Positions 46,414 through 57,553 of a stretch of DNA of 64,000 bases are shown piece by piece (position 1 is the stretch's first letter; each line of letters begins with the position of its first letter). Source of the stretch: Hawksworthiomyces lignivorus (Eukaryota; Ascomycota; Sordariomycetes; Ophiostomatales; Ophiostomataceae); the NCBI GenBank assembly GCA_002917075.1, contig NTMA01000032.1, positions 186,001-250,000 on the forward strand, written 5' to 3'. Under the pieces are notes generated by a model that ran no database searches, was not told the DNA's origin, and saw only the letters and a list, made by a program, of their open reading frames with translations. Both the position numbers and the translations under genes were made by a program.

Positions 46414-47655
46414 AAAGAAGATAGATGTCGATCTGGAACTTCTGATCATATCCTAAGGTGCAGAAATTCAGAGTAGCTTGTCAAGAAATTAGAAATAGAG
46501 GCTCGACGACATTATGCAATTCAAAGTCTTTCCATCTGGCCATCCCTCAATGAAATCTGCAAAAGCTGATGGACCTGATGGCTACCATAGTTAGAGGCTC
46601 TAAACAAGTAACATCAACCCCGCTGTTAAGCTGTATGAAAAGCTATGGAGAGCAATGGCCACCTTCACGATATAGATATGACATAAAAACAGCTAATACA
46701 GGCCTATGGATATGTTATAATTAATCATGCATGAAAGCGTTACTTCTTTCATGGTGATTTTCGTTTATGAGGCATGTTTTACTTGCTAAGATGAGCTAGG
46801 GATCCAAGTCCTTTCGAATTGAAGGCTAATGACCCGGTCAGCTTAGCTCGTGCTCTGCAGAAGAGTGAAAGTATTATCAGAAATACCAGCAATGGTGTTG
46901 TCCGAGTTTCGTCTGCTTTGCACCATATACTAGACCCCTCCTCTGATGTACGGAGAAGCGGAGCCCGCTTGTATACTGCCATGGTGGAGAAGTTGCTAGC
47001 GCGGGGGTTTGGCGTTCCCCTGCCAGAGATGTGCAAACCTACAGTAGTGCTAAAGCACTGTGGCAACTAAAGTTAGTGACCTCTTGGGAGTACTCAAAGT
47101 AGTTGGCTAGGCCTCGCCACTGCATAGCTATGGTCTAATAGCGGCGACCATCACGCAATTTGGCAACCCTGTATCAATCTCAGTATTAAGGTGTCTAGTT
47201 AGTGAAATGTAGCTGCTTACATGAAGAATTTAAGGGAAGAAAATCGGAGAGTCACTAGCGACTTTGTATGTGAACGAATGGCGTTTTTCCAGATTGGGTA
47301 TCTTGCGGGCACCGTCTGGAAACGTGCGCCTGTATTTTATCGGGCCCGTTAGCCGGGAACAAGCATGTATTGGCTTTTTGTTCTCTTCCTCGGGCTCTTC
47401 TCCGCTACCCACAAGAAGCCAAGGCAATGATGCCATTGGGGTACTGAGGAGAAGAAGGAAATAAATTGGAGACTATCTGGAGTAGACCTTAGTCGGATCT
47501 TAATATTTTGTATTTAAAGACTGGCTTGCTGACATGCCCACGAACTTGACTTTTTCTTCCCCAGCTGTACATTCCAGAAATTAAAGCTCGAAAGAAAAAG
47601 AAAGCAAAAGAAGAAAGAGGAAACCAAACAAATAGAAAAAACGAAATTGCAGATA
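46414..47655. other. Gap between transporter and Kv-beta-like reductase
   Basis: About 1.2 kb. A plus-strand 83-codon frame at 46819-47070 (contains SSALHHILDPSSDVRRSG) is mildly protein-like, but I recognise no family. The rest is AT-rich. Confidence 0.4.
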
Positions 47656-48749
47656 ATGATGGAATACAGATTTCTTGGACGGACCGGCCTTCAGGTCTCT
47701 GCAATCAGCCTTGGCAGCTGGATCACCTACGGCGGCCATGTCGCAGAAGGTGGGAAGACGTTTATCATCTCTGTCTCAGCTTGTGGTCTCTATTTCTGAC
47801 AGTTGGACTAGACAAGGCCTACTCGTGTCTGAAGGCGGCATATGATGCAGGCATCAACTTCTTCGACACGGCCGAGAACTACTCTCTGAGCCAGGCCGAG
47901 GTCGTGCTGGGCAAGGCCATCAAGCACTTTGGCTGGAAGCGCAACGACCTCGTCATCTCCACCAAGGTCTACATGGGCCAGAACAACTCCGCGCACCCCG
48001 CACGGCCCATCAACAACGTCGGCCTCTCGCGCAAGCACATCCTCGAGGGCGTCGGCCTGTCCCTGCAGCGCCTGGACCTGCCGTACGTGGACATTGTCTA
48101 CGCCCACCGGCCGGACCGCAACACGCCCATGGAGGAGGTCGTGCGCGCCTTCAACTACCTGATCAACAACGGCAAGGCCTTCTACTGGGGCACGTCCGAG
48201 TGGTCGGCCACGGAGATCGCAGAAGCGTGGGGCGTGGCCGGCCGCCTGGGCCTTATCGGCCCCGCCGCCGAGCAGCCGCAGTACAACATGCTGGTGCGCG
48301 GCAAGGTCGAGGACGAGTTCCGCTGGCTGTACGAGAAGTACGGCCTGGGCCTGACCATCTTCTCGCCGCTCAAGCAGGGCATCCTCAGCGGCAAGTACAA
48401 CGGCCACGCGACGCCGCCGGCCGGCAGCCGCCTGGCCGAGGCCACAGACAAGTTCACCCTCAACTACAAGAAGTCCTACGGCAACGACACGTGGCAGCGC
48501 GAGCTGAGCCAGGTCGAGAGCCTGAAGCCGATCGCCGAAAAGCTGGGCGTGACCCTGCCCCAGCTGGCGCTGGCCTGGGTGCTCAAGAACCCGAACGTGT
48601 CCTCGGCCATTATCGGCGCGTCCCGGCCAGAGCAGGTCGAGGAGAACATCAAGGCGCTGGAGATCAGCAAGACGCTGACCAAGGAGACGCTCGACGAGAT
48701 CGATGCCGCTCTCGGAAATGCAATCCCCGCGCCTCCCCGCCGGTTCTGA
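47656..48749 (+). CDS. Aldo-keto reductase, Kv-beta (potassium channel beta-subunit) type
   Basis: NADP(H)-dependent AKR of the AKR6/Kv-beta branch. Two exons, 47656-47749 and 47803-48749, join in phase (G|TT, giving AEGVGLDKAYS) to 346 residues. It starts MMEYRFLGRTGLQVSAISLG. Active-site residues are intact: Asp and Tyr in NFFDTAENYS, Lys in VISTKVY and His in VYAHRPDRNTP. Cofactor-binding segments are GTSEWSATEIAEAW, TIFSPLKQGILSGKYNG and SSAIIGASRPEQVEENI. In fungi such proteins are usually soluble reductases without a channel partner. High GC and strong codon bias suggest a well-expressed native gene. Confidence 0.92.
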
Positions 48750-49684
48750 GGAGGGGAGCCCAGTTCCATAATTAGTTAAAAAACATAATGTACGGGAACT
48801 AAGTTCCGAATAAAAAAAATGCTAATAACCTTTGCACTTTTTTTTTTAACCTTATTCCCTTGCACCAAATATTACTGGTCCGCCCCCATATCGATTTGTG
48901 TGGGGATTTTTATTACCCTCGCACAAACGATAACAGTAGAATGGGGTAAAACATCAGAATTGGCTAACTCTATTGCTAGCACTTTGAAGCAGACCATAAC
49001 CAGCCGGTTTCTGCTGTCTTTCGCCGCGGCAGCCGTGATTTAGCAAGTGTCCGACGTATCAATGTTAGCTAGTAAAAAATATGCCTTCTTATAATGCTAA
49101 TAGAGGGCCATCCGGGATGTTGAAGCCTCAATGGCCTCAAATCCAAACAATGACGTCAGCACAAAGTTACACGACGAAGCTGCACACGGCATCTTCAAAA
49201 TATTTCACCGACTTGGCATCCCTTGGCTACAACCAACTCACGTCAGCTGAGCGACAATGCAGTGTTTACCAATACATATAAATACGCTTAGGTCGGACGC
49301 ATAAGAATACTCCTTTTCCAAAGTTACGTCGGCAGCAGCCAGTCAGCCTTTGCCAAGACCTGGTCTAGGAACCCAATAGGTGAATTTCATGTTATACTTG
49401 CTGACAGTGTCAGTAATTTTGCTTACATTTATAGCAAAGGTAACAATAGCATGCATCTTATGTCGTAGTTATGGATCAGCGTGTCTTACCTGCTTGACTG
49501 CCAATTGAAGTTACGAGCAAGCACGGCTGCGGCGTAGAATTTCAGTACGGAGTTTTTTTTCATATAGAATCATTTTTATAAATCATCGCGTCCTAGAATA
49601 TATCGGTGCAAGATGTCTAGAAATCATCTCCAAGTACATTTTATTGGAATACTCTAAGATTGTGTCTTGTACATAACCAACGAC
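48750..49684. other. Gap upstream of an alpha/beta hydrolase
   Basis: About 930 AT-rich bases. Right end is the hydrolase promoter. No gene or CGG-N5-CCG site seen. Confidence 0.4.
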
Positions 49685-50557
49685 ATGGCGCTGAACGAGA
49701 AACGCTCTGGGTTTGTCACGACCCTAGACGGCGTTCGTCTTCATTATACTCAATCAGGACCCTCCTCTGGAAAAGAATTGCTTTTCATTCCTGGTTGGAG
49801 CCAAACGGCTGCACAATTCCAGAAGCAGGTAGCACACTTTGAGTCCGAATATCATGTCACGACGTACGATCACCGAGGACATGGAGAATCCGACAAGCCT
49901 ACGTTCGGGTACCGAGTGACCCGATTGGCAGCCGATCTAGACTCGCTCGTAACGCAGTTAGATTTACAAAACCTTACGGTCCTCGGCCATTCAATGGGAA
50001 CAAGTACCATCCTGGCGTATTGGGACTTGTTTGCCGACTCTCGGAACCGACTCCAGCGTCTCGTTCTAGTAGACCAGGCGCCGGCCATGACAATGAATCC
50101 AGCATGGACTAAAGAGTACGCCACCAGTGTCTCAGCCATCTTCGAACCTACTACCTCATACGATCTTGCAAATGCGATGCAGAGCAACAGCAAAGAGGGA
50201 CTGGAGGCAGGGCTGAATCTTGTGAGGGGCATGTTCACACCTGCCTTGGCGGTAGAAGACTTTGAATGGACGGTGAATCAAAATCTGAAGATGAGCCGAC
50301 AAAGCGCTGCAGAGCTGCTTATTCACCATGCCTCAGATGACTGGACCGATGTCCTGCCACGCATTAGTGTTCCAACTCTGGTCATTGCAGGCGAAGCCAG
50401 TCTTTTTCCGGCCAAGGGCGTCGAACGTATTGCAAGTCTAATTCCAGGGGCCAAGCTAAGAACATTTTCGAAAGAAGAACAAGGCAGTCATTTTATGTTC
50501 TGGCAGAATCCAGAAGTCTTTAACAAGACGGTTTCCGAGTTTCTTCAAGAGTCATAG
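49685..50557 (+). CDS. Alpha/beta hydrolase (haloperoxidase/esterase-like)
   Basis: Intronless, 290 residues from ATG 49685 (MALNEKRSGFVTTLDGVRLH). The open frame extends a few codons upstream without an ATG. The fold is clear: LLFIPGWSQTAAQF, YDHRGHGESDKP and the nucleophile Ser103 in VLGHSMGTS. The acid is probably within DDWTDVLPRISVPTLVIAGE or just after it. The His is in QGSHFMFWQNPEVFN. Small enzymes of this type hydrolyse esters, lactones or amides. The substrate is not visible. Confidence 0.88.
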   Translation: MALNEKRSGFVTTLDGVRLHYTQSGPSSGKELLFIPGWSQTAAQFQKQVAHFESEYHVTTYDHRGHGESDKPTFGYRVTRLAADLDSLVTQLDLQNLTVLGHSMGTSTILAYWDLFADSRNRLQRLVLVDQAPAMTMNPAWTKEYATSVSAIFEPTTSYDLANAMQSNSKEGLEAGLNLVRGMFTPALAVEDFEWTVNQNLKMSRQSAAELLIHHASDDWTDVLPRISVPTLVIAGEASLFPAKGVERIASLIPGAKLRTFSKEEQGSHFMFWQNPEVFNKTVSEFLQES

Positions 50558-51698
50558 GATACGGCAACGGGCGTCCGCTATTCTAACCGAAACGCAACAA
50601 TATAAGTTACGTTAGTGTCTGTTTGAATGCGCGTTGATGCATTGTCTTGTTGGATCAGTTGTTCGACGAAAGAGAACCTATAAGGCGTCGAAGAAGAGCA
50701 AAATTACTGTGTCGAAGACGAGCCTCCAGCGTCAGATAGTCCAGTAGAGCGAAAGCCTGTCCTTGTTGATAGTTTGACAATTACATCTGGATTTTTAATA
50801 TATTATTAGTTGATTCATCAGATGGCTGAATGCGAAACACAGAATCGATTACCTTTCAAACTGAGTGAGATTGACAAACGGTCTTTACAGGTTTAAGGCC
50901 GGAGGCGCTGTTCTGCTCATCATTTTCGGTAAGCATACGCCACCTTTTTAACGTCCTCTGCAGTGAGTGGTTTGTCTCTCAGAAGAGCGAGGCAATGCAG
51001 GTTTACTTGATACATTTTCGCTATCGTCGTCACCGCTGTTCTGCTTCCCCTGCTCCTGTTGTTCAATCTGTCTACCAAACTCGTCTTCAGCTCCTTCTGT
51101 ATCCGTCAAATAATCCTTCTCTCCTCTTCATCTTCCTCTTCTTCCAAAGAAGCTTCATCTAGGGTTCCCTAGTGCCCATCGAGGTGAACTTGGAAGACGA
51201 AATTGTATCTCCGGTCTTGGAGGGACAGATGAAGAGAATGAACATCTGCTCGCTGATGCCTCTTAAGCCCCTATTGACAAAATAGCGCTGACAGGGTGCC
51301 GTGTAACATAGTGCATCTAGCCAGAAGGAATTTACTGTTCATGGACGTTGACTATTACCAAACCAATAAGCTGACCGCCGTGCCTTTTGAAACGGACTTG
51401 GTAGTTTGTGATTTTCAGGCGTACAGCCGTTGTTAGCTTTTTTCCTAGAAGGGTTTTACTAGGTGAGTAGACTTTAAATGCTAGCCATATCGCAATGTAG
51501 TAGTAGATTATTAGGCCAATCCTATGTAGAACGGAAAAGCCAGCAATACCGCACAGTACAAGAAACAATGATATACCGTTTTTTGCTGAATATAGATACC
51601 TGGCACCTTCATACCACAAATTTAAGTTATACAAAGGGACGCATAGTGTTCAGCATAGGTCGCTCTTATTTATTAAGATAACCGCTCGCCTTTTCTGT
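50558..51698. other. Gap between two convergent genes
   Basis: About 1.1 kb of AT-rich DNA with CT-rich patches at about 51050-51160. Open frames are short. No gene supported. Confidence 0.4.
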
Positions 51699-53237
51699 CT
51701 ATGCGGCTAGCCCGTCCACTTCTTTGGTTGCAATAACCGCTTCCATCTTCTCCGCCATGTTCTTAGGGATAATCACCGCGCCTTCGAGCCCGTAGTTTGT
51801 CTCGGTCACATATCTGAACGCCACCCAGGCCTGCGGCGCAATCGCGACAAACTGACACGTTATCTGGAAGATGAACTGCTTCCGGACGGACACGCCGGCG
51901 GCGGCAACGCCGAAGCCGATAGCGATACCGGCGGCCATGACGGCGCGCAGGAGTCCGGCGTAAGCGCCGAGCTTCTTGGGGTCGTTTGTCAGCGACGAGA
52001 GCAGCCACGAGAGGTAGACCGGGGCGACGGCGCCCAGCAGGTTGAAGATGACAAAGATGACAAAGAAGCCCGGAAACTGGGGACTGGTCCAGTCGTGCGC
52101 CGGATTGTTCTGCGGCTCGCCCGCGGGAATCACCGCGAACAGCCAGCCGGCCTCGCCGCCGTAGATGCCGAGGATCAAGAGGACCATGACCGCGAGGCCG
52201 GCTCGGGCGCGCTTGGGGCGGGACCAGGCGTGGTTGTCGAGGAGCACGCCGAACGAAAATGTACCCACGACCTCGATGATCGCGGCAACAAAGGTGCTGA
52301 GGCTGCGCGTGCGCGTGTTGAAGTATTTGGCTAGGAGAGAAGCGCGGCGTTAGGAAGCTGCAAGCAGATTGTATCACGGAGTCTGGGAGGTTTGAAGATT
52401 CACATACCGCTAATGCCAGGCTGCAGGATAAGCTGGAAGTCGGCCACGATCAGACAGGGCACGAGCAGCATCGCCTTGAGATCAAAGAGGCACCGCGCCA
52501 CGGCCCTGAACTCTTCCTGGAACCCCCAGTGCTTGAACTCGGCCAGGGCGGTGCCGTCCGCGCGACGCACCTGCTCGGGGCGGACGAGAAGGAGCGACGC
52601 GACCATGGCCGCCAGCATGAGGCAGACGAACGTGGCGTAGACGGCTGTCGGCACGCCAAAGGTCGACGTGGCGTGAACGTCGAGGCCCAGCACCAGGGCA
52701 CTGGCGATCACGTTGCCCAGCGCCTTCATGGCCGCCTGCGCGGCGTAAAACTTGCCCTTACTGTTCTCGTCCGAGTAGCCGAGGGCGATGTAGTTGACGC
52801 CTGCCCACAGCTGGCTGGCGCCCAGGCCCAGGACGGCGCCGGCCACGACGGGGAATGCCAGCTTGCCGGTGTGGTCAAAGTACCAGAGCCCAGCAACATA
52901 AAACGGATACGAAAATGCCCCATACTAGATCGGAGCAGATATCAGCCAACGAAGACTGAAAAAAAGTTTGTGGAATATATTCTGTACGTACAAAGATTGA
53001 CCACTTTGGCCCAAACTTGTTGATGACTGTGCCGCTAAAGAAGCCGGCAACCGCGAATACGCCATAGTTGACCGAGGAGACGATATAGCTCATCTCCACC
53101 GAGTCAGCCTTGCCACCACCGGCACCGAGGGCCGAAATGGCCACGTAGATGCCCACAGTGCCCATAACCACAAGGCCGGCGATGAAGTTCTGCACCTGCG
53201 GCAGCGTGCGCCGAAATTTGCCCTGAGAGAGGAACAT
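51699..53237 (-). CDS. UNC93-like MFS transporter
   Basis: Three exons, 53237-52992, 52924-52408 and 52330-51699, join in phase to 464 residues starting MFLSQGKFRRTLPQVQ. The family pattern is an early helix with IAGLVVMGTVGIYVAISALG, then VSSVNYGVFAVAGFFSGTVI and NKFGPKW. LWAGVNYIALGYSDENSKGK follows, then a second half with GTFSFGVLLDNHAWSRPKRA and the C-terminal KNMAEKMEAV tail. Fungal UNC93-like carriers are ion or small-molecule transporters of largely unknown cargo. It forms a divergent pair with the esterase at 53596, with a CGG-N5-CCG site between them, so a shared control is likely. Confidence 0.87.
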
Positions 53238-53595
53238 TTTGGTGGCCGATGAGAGCGCTGTGGAAGATGTGGGAGAAAACAGGCATTGAATGTGGTTCGA
53301 CCGAGGAGAAACTTGTGAAAGACATGGGCTTATAGATGTACACAATCCGCCGGAACCGTGCCGGCCCAAGCCCGGCAGCCTTATCTTGATGGGGAATAAT
53401 ATCATGGGGAATCAAACTAGATAAGGCGGGACGAGTTGGAGATATTTTAGGGCGGCGACGGAATTTCCGAAATTTGTCCTGATAACGATTAGCACGCCGA
53501 GCATTTAACTACGACCAAACACAACCGTATAAACCGAAGAAGATTAGCTATAGCAGCACACCAGACTACGTATCGCTTCTGTCATCACACTCAAA
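53238..53595. promoter_or_regulatory. Divergent promoter: UNC93-like transporter / HSL-type esterase
   Basis: 358 bases between start codons, with one CGG-N5-CCG inverted repeat at 53459-53469 (222 bases from the transporter ATG and 127 from the esterase ATG). Confidence 0.6.
53459..53469. promoter_or_regulatory. Putative Zn2Cys6 site, CGG-N5-CCG
   Basis: CGGAATTTCCG, an inverted repeat of CGG triplets with a 5-base A/T spacer. Same architecture as sites at 57300, 57399 and 60021. Binding is inferred. Confidence 0.5.
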
Positions 53596-54820
53596 ATGGT
53601 TAAGACACACTTAGGCCCTGTCATCGAGCAGCCGCTTTTGAACAGCATCCCGGCCAGCCTGCTTGCTCGTTTTGATCCCGTTTATGTCGAGTACTACAAC
53701 AAGTATAATGCTGGCCGTTTGGCCACCCACCAAGTTCCCATCGAGGCCTACCGCAAAGACCCTCTGAGGTTTACTGTTAGCTACGGGCGAGAATGTGTCG
53801 ATGCTGGCGACATCATCATCACCGAGCAGAAATGCCCCGTGGACGGCGCCGAAATCGCCATCCGAATCTTCCAGCCCAGCGCTGCAGCTGCTGGGCAGAA
53901 GCCGCGGCCTGCCTATGTCAATTTCCACGGAGGCGGCTGGGTATTCGGAGGCCTTGCTACGGACAATGACTTCTGCAAGCGGCTCGTTCATAGTCTTGGA
54001 TGTGTGGCTTTTGACATCGACTACCGTCTGTCGCCCGAGAACAAATTCCCCATCCCCGTTGAAGACTCATGGACCGCATTCAACTGGGTGAGGAGGATAC
54101 TTGTGCAAAAGCTCGGCAAAAAAAAAAAAGATATATAAAAGCTAATAGCTAATTCTTGGCAGATTCGCGATCACAAAGCAGCCGAATTCAACCTGGACCT
54201 GAACAGGGTCGCAATCGGCGGATGCTCGGCAGGAGGACACCTGAGCGCGGTGATTGCGCACATGTGTCGCGACGCAGAGATTCCCCTGGCCCTCCAGCTT
54301 CTTGGAGTGCCCGTCTGCGACATGCACATCTTTAGTCCCACAGGCCAGCTGCTGCCTGACTGCCCGTACGAATCGTACCGCGAAATGTACCACACGCAGC
54401 CGCTGCCGACAGAGCGGATGGAATATTTCCACAACAAGTTTCTTGGCTGCCCCCGGCCAGAAGAGCTGGACAATGTGAGCGAGCCGTCCCCATCAAGCCT
54501 CGTGCCAGCGCTCTGCATTTGCTAATTTCCTTTTTTCTCTGCAGAACTGGAAGGTGTCGCCGATCAAGGCCCCCAACTTTTCAGGCCTGGCGCCAGCGCT
54601 GGTCGTCACCGCAGAGATGGATGTGCTGCGCGACGAGGGCGAAGCCTATGCGCAGAAGATGAACGAGGGCGGGTCAAATGCAAGGGTGATCCGAGTCAAG
54701 GGAGCGCCTCATACTTTTATGCAGCTCGATGGCATTCTCGAGGGTGGCCGACTCTACAACCGGGAAACTATAAGTGCTCTAGCCGAGGCGTTCAGCGTTG
54801 CACCCCGAACTCTAGTATAA
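53596..54820 (+). CDS. Alpha/beta hydrolase, hormone-sensitive-lipase (GDXG) type esterase
   Basis: Three exons, all phase 0: 53596-54087, 54163-54474 and 54545-54820, giving 359 residues starting MVKTHLGPVIEQPLLN. The oxyanion hole is YVNFHGGGWVFGGLA, followed by DIDYRLSPENKFPIPVED. The nucleophile Ser186 is in IGGCSAGGHLSA, the acid Asp294 in TAEMDVLRDEGEAY and the His in KGAPHTFMQLDG near residue 324. The triad is complete. There is no signal peptide, so it is probably intracellular. It shares a promoter with the UNC93-like transporter and ends 81 bases from the convergent Zn2Cys6 gene. Confidence 0.92.
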
Positions 54821-54901
54821 TAGGCATTGTTGCTGTTATATTTGTATGTATTGTGTTTCTTGTACTTTAGCAAAAAGGCGATAGATTAAACAGTTAAGTG
54901 G

Positions 54902-57160
54902 TCAAGACCACGGCCCAGCAATGCTGCCATTCATGAACCCGGTTTCCCCGTTTGTGATCCAGTAAGATTGCGACGGCGTTGCGGCCAGGCCGTCCATGCC
55001 GCTGAACCAGGGAAACGACATCTCGTACTCGGCAGCCGGAGGCTGGTCGTCAGCAGCCACGTAGCCAGACCCTGAGCCCTGATTTTCCACTGCAGCAAGC
55101 GGAGCGCTGAGACTAGGGTCCGACGACGGGCCCTCCCCGACCGACTGCTCTAGCGCCGCAAGCCAGCTGTCGAAGTTGAACGTCTCCCGGAGATGCGCAT
55201 CCCGCGTCTCGCGGTCCTGCTGGCTGATCTGCCGCACATAGTTCATGATACCATCCTTAATCTCGTGGAGGTTCATAGACGACGGGTTGCAGTTTGGGTC
55301 AGACCACGACTTCTTCGTGAGCGTGTTGAGTTTGTAGTAGAGGGACACCTGCCGAATCTAGCCACGTTGGACTGCGTTAGCAGGTGAAGCCGCTCGATTC
55401 CGTCCGGAAGGGGGGGGGGGGGCTGCTACTCACCCAGTGAATGGATAAGCTCCAGCGCTGGCCAATGTCGTTGAAGCCCTCCATATCTTGGCGCAGATAC
55501 TGCCTGCTGGACGCCTGAGTCACAACATCGCGCATGCTCTCCCAGCTGAACACCGCATACGCCACATGGATGCTGGCAGCGGTGAGCAGCCCGAGGCCGG
55601 GAATGGGGTATGCCGAGGCAGACAGGCCCCGGCTCTTCATGATGCGGTAGAGGTCGGAGATAGCATTGGCGCTCTCGATCATGTCGACGGCGGACCGGTA
55701 CCAAAACTCAGGCGGCGGCGGCACGTCTGTGCGCGTCAGGACCGGCCCATCGCAGGGGCCGTTCCGCGGGTCGTAGTCTCGCTTCGGGGTAAACGGCAGA
55801 TATTCCCGGTGCAGATACGCGCACGCCTGAAAATACACCATGAACATCAGCGCCCACAGCCTGCCCTGGCCAGCGGCGATGACCGAAGAGATGTTCTGCG
55901 GCACGTAGTCGTAGTATACCGGAACAGAGCTCCGCCACCGCTCCAGCGACGCATTCAGAATGCTAAAGGGCATCTCCGGCAGCCACGGCACGCGTGGGTC
56001 CAGATGTCTTCCGCCGCGCCCGTGCCAGGTCATGACGTCGGCCAGTATGTCGATGATGCGGATGGTGTGGGCGAAGACGCTCTCGTCGTTGTGGCCGTGG
56101 CCCGCGTCCGAATTTGTGCAGGCCAGCGTGCACATCGGCTTGTGGCGGGCGTAGATAAAGTCTTCGTCGGACTGCGGGAGCTGCGTCGAGATGTCGGCGG
56201 CCAGGAGGATGGCGATCCGGTCGCGGCCGTTGGCCAGGAGCCTCTCCATGCAGAAGCAGCACCAGAACGTCCGCCTCCTGATCTCGGCAAGCGTCTGCGA
56301 GTTCAGGGGCGGCGAGTTGCCCCAGTCGAGCTGGTTCGGGTTCGAGTCCTGCCGGTGGAGCTGCAGCAGCTGCGCCAGCCGCACGGCCCGCCCCAGTCGC
56401 AGCCAGCCCCGGTGCTCGGAGCCCTCGCCGATCTCGTATATGCACAGAATCAGGCAGCACTGCACATTGACGACAGAGAGCTCCTCACCAAGCTGGTCTA
56501 GCTCGCGCCGGGCTAGCTTTGCATAGCGATCGCTGATCTCCCTCGGCGATCGCGAACCGTCGGCGAACTCGGGTATGAATCTAGAGGTGGCGGATCAGTA
56601 TGTTGGAGCTGCACGCCTGCGCGCGCAAAACGTACCTTGATACGAGCGTGAGTATGCAGATCAGAAGAGGAGTGGCAAGCTGCTCTCCCACGTCATCCTC
56701 GACGAGCTGTTGTGGGGGGAGGAAGCACAGCAGAGTAGACGCATAGTTTTCGCGAAAGTAGAGGATCGCTTTCCTGCGGAGATCCTCGGATGGCAAGCCA
56801 AGCCCGTCGTCGTTGTCCAGCACGTCTTCACCGCATACGCTGATCAGCACAACTCTAACCCATGTTGTTGTGTTCAGGGGGGAGCAAGGGACCCAAACCT
56901 TGGGAAGACGGGGGAGCATCCTGGCTCGCGTCCTTGGCGCCCTGCGCGACGGGATCTGGCGGCGGATGACCCGGATATACACAGGTTCTGTTTCGGCTGG
57001 TGCAGGCTGTGCAAGACGGCCAGTTTCCGGAACACTTTGCCTTCCGCTGCCTTTCCGAATTAGACGGCACGGACTACCCGGGACGGCGGCACTGCACTCA
57101 CCTGCAAAACGTGCACGCGAGAGCAGCTCTCGGTGCCCTCCGTCGCTTTCCGTTAGCCAT
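54902..57160 (-). CDS. Zn2Cys6 transcription factor with fungal-specific TF domain
   Basis: Probable local regulator. Exons: 57160-57102 (MANGKRRRAPRAALACTFC), 57050 to about 56910, about 56854-56636, 56580-55434 and 55357-54902, about 673 residues. The first two exons rebuild the binuclear cluster, CTFC then RQRKAKCSGNWPSCTAC and SRNRTCVYP, with all six Cys. The exon 2/3 junction is uncertain: a 55-base intron with a GTCTTC donor fits the phase, but the donor is weak. The fungal TF domain is clear from ARRELDQLGEELSVVN, LILCIYEIGEGSEHRGWLRL, RRRTFWCCFCMERLLANGRD and later helices. The C-terminal 150 residues are acidic and Ser/Gly-rich, possibly activating. Intron 4 contains 13 G in a row (55410-55422). 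Confidence 0.88.
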
Positions 57161-57299
57161 AGTCCCCTGGGACGGAGATGAGGTATTTGTGCCGTGAGCA
57201 GCATCAGCCATTCTACTGTGTTCTGTGTTGGTAGGAAGTCAGGAATGGCTCCGCTCTTAGGGTCAGGCGGGAATTAACGGAAAGTTTAATAGGCGCTTT

Positions 57300-57310
57300 C
57301 GGAAATGCCG
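57300..57310. promoter_or_regulatory. Putative Zn2Cys6 site, CGG-N5-CCG
   Basis: CGGAAATGCCG, 140 bases upstream of the regulator ATG. Binding is inferred from the inverted CGG format. Confidence 0.5.
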
Positions 57311-57398
57311 TAGATATCGGCACCCGCTAAAAGTCCAACCTAAGCCAGGTACGGTACTTTGCAGGACGGCGTGGCGAACTGTTCCGACAGCATCTCGA

Positions 57399-57409
57399 CG
57401 GATTTGCCG
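57399..57409. promoter_or_regulatory. Putative Zn2Cys6 site, CGG-N5-CCG
   Basis: CGGATTTGCCG, 145 bases upstream of the aminotransferase ATG. Identical over all 11 bases to the site at 60021. Confidence 0.55.
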
Positions 57410-57553
57410 GAGCTCGTCTCTGCGCTTGTCCCCATGATAATTAAGACGGATTGACAACATTCGCGGATTTCGATTATGCATTCTATTTACCGATTCTCAG
57501 CTTTTCGTACTGTCTATCTTGCACGACTGACAAACCTCCCATAACCGATTCCG

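Larger units (their letters stand above)
57161..57553. promoter_or_regulatory. Divergent promoter: Zn2Cys6 regulator / aminotransferase
   Basis: 393 bases between start codons with two CGG-N5-CCG inverted repeats 99 bases apart. The arrangement would allow autoregulation of the factor together with control of the aminotransferase. Confidence 0.65.

Noticed and set aside
46819..47070. 83-codon plus-strand frame in a gap
   Set aside because: No family recognised and a similar-sized frame lies antisense to it; not enough to call a gene.
56338..56360. GGTTCGAGTCC-like string resembling a tRNA T-arm
   Set aside because: It lies inside a conserved coding exon and no acceptor or anticodon stem can be folded around it.
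55488..56501. 337-codon plus-strand frame
   Set aside because: Antisense shadow of the Zn2Cys6 regulator's main exon, which has clear family motifs.
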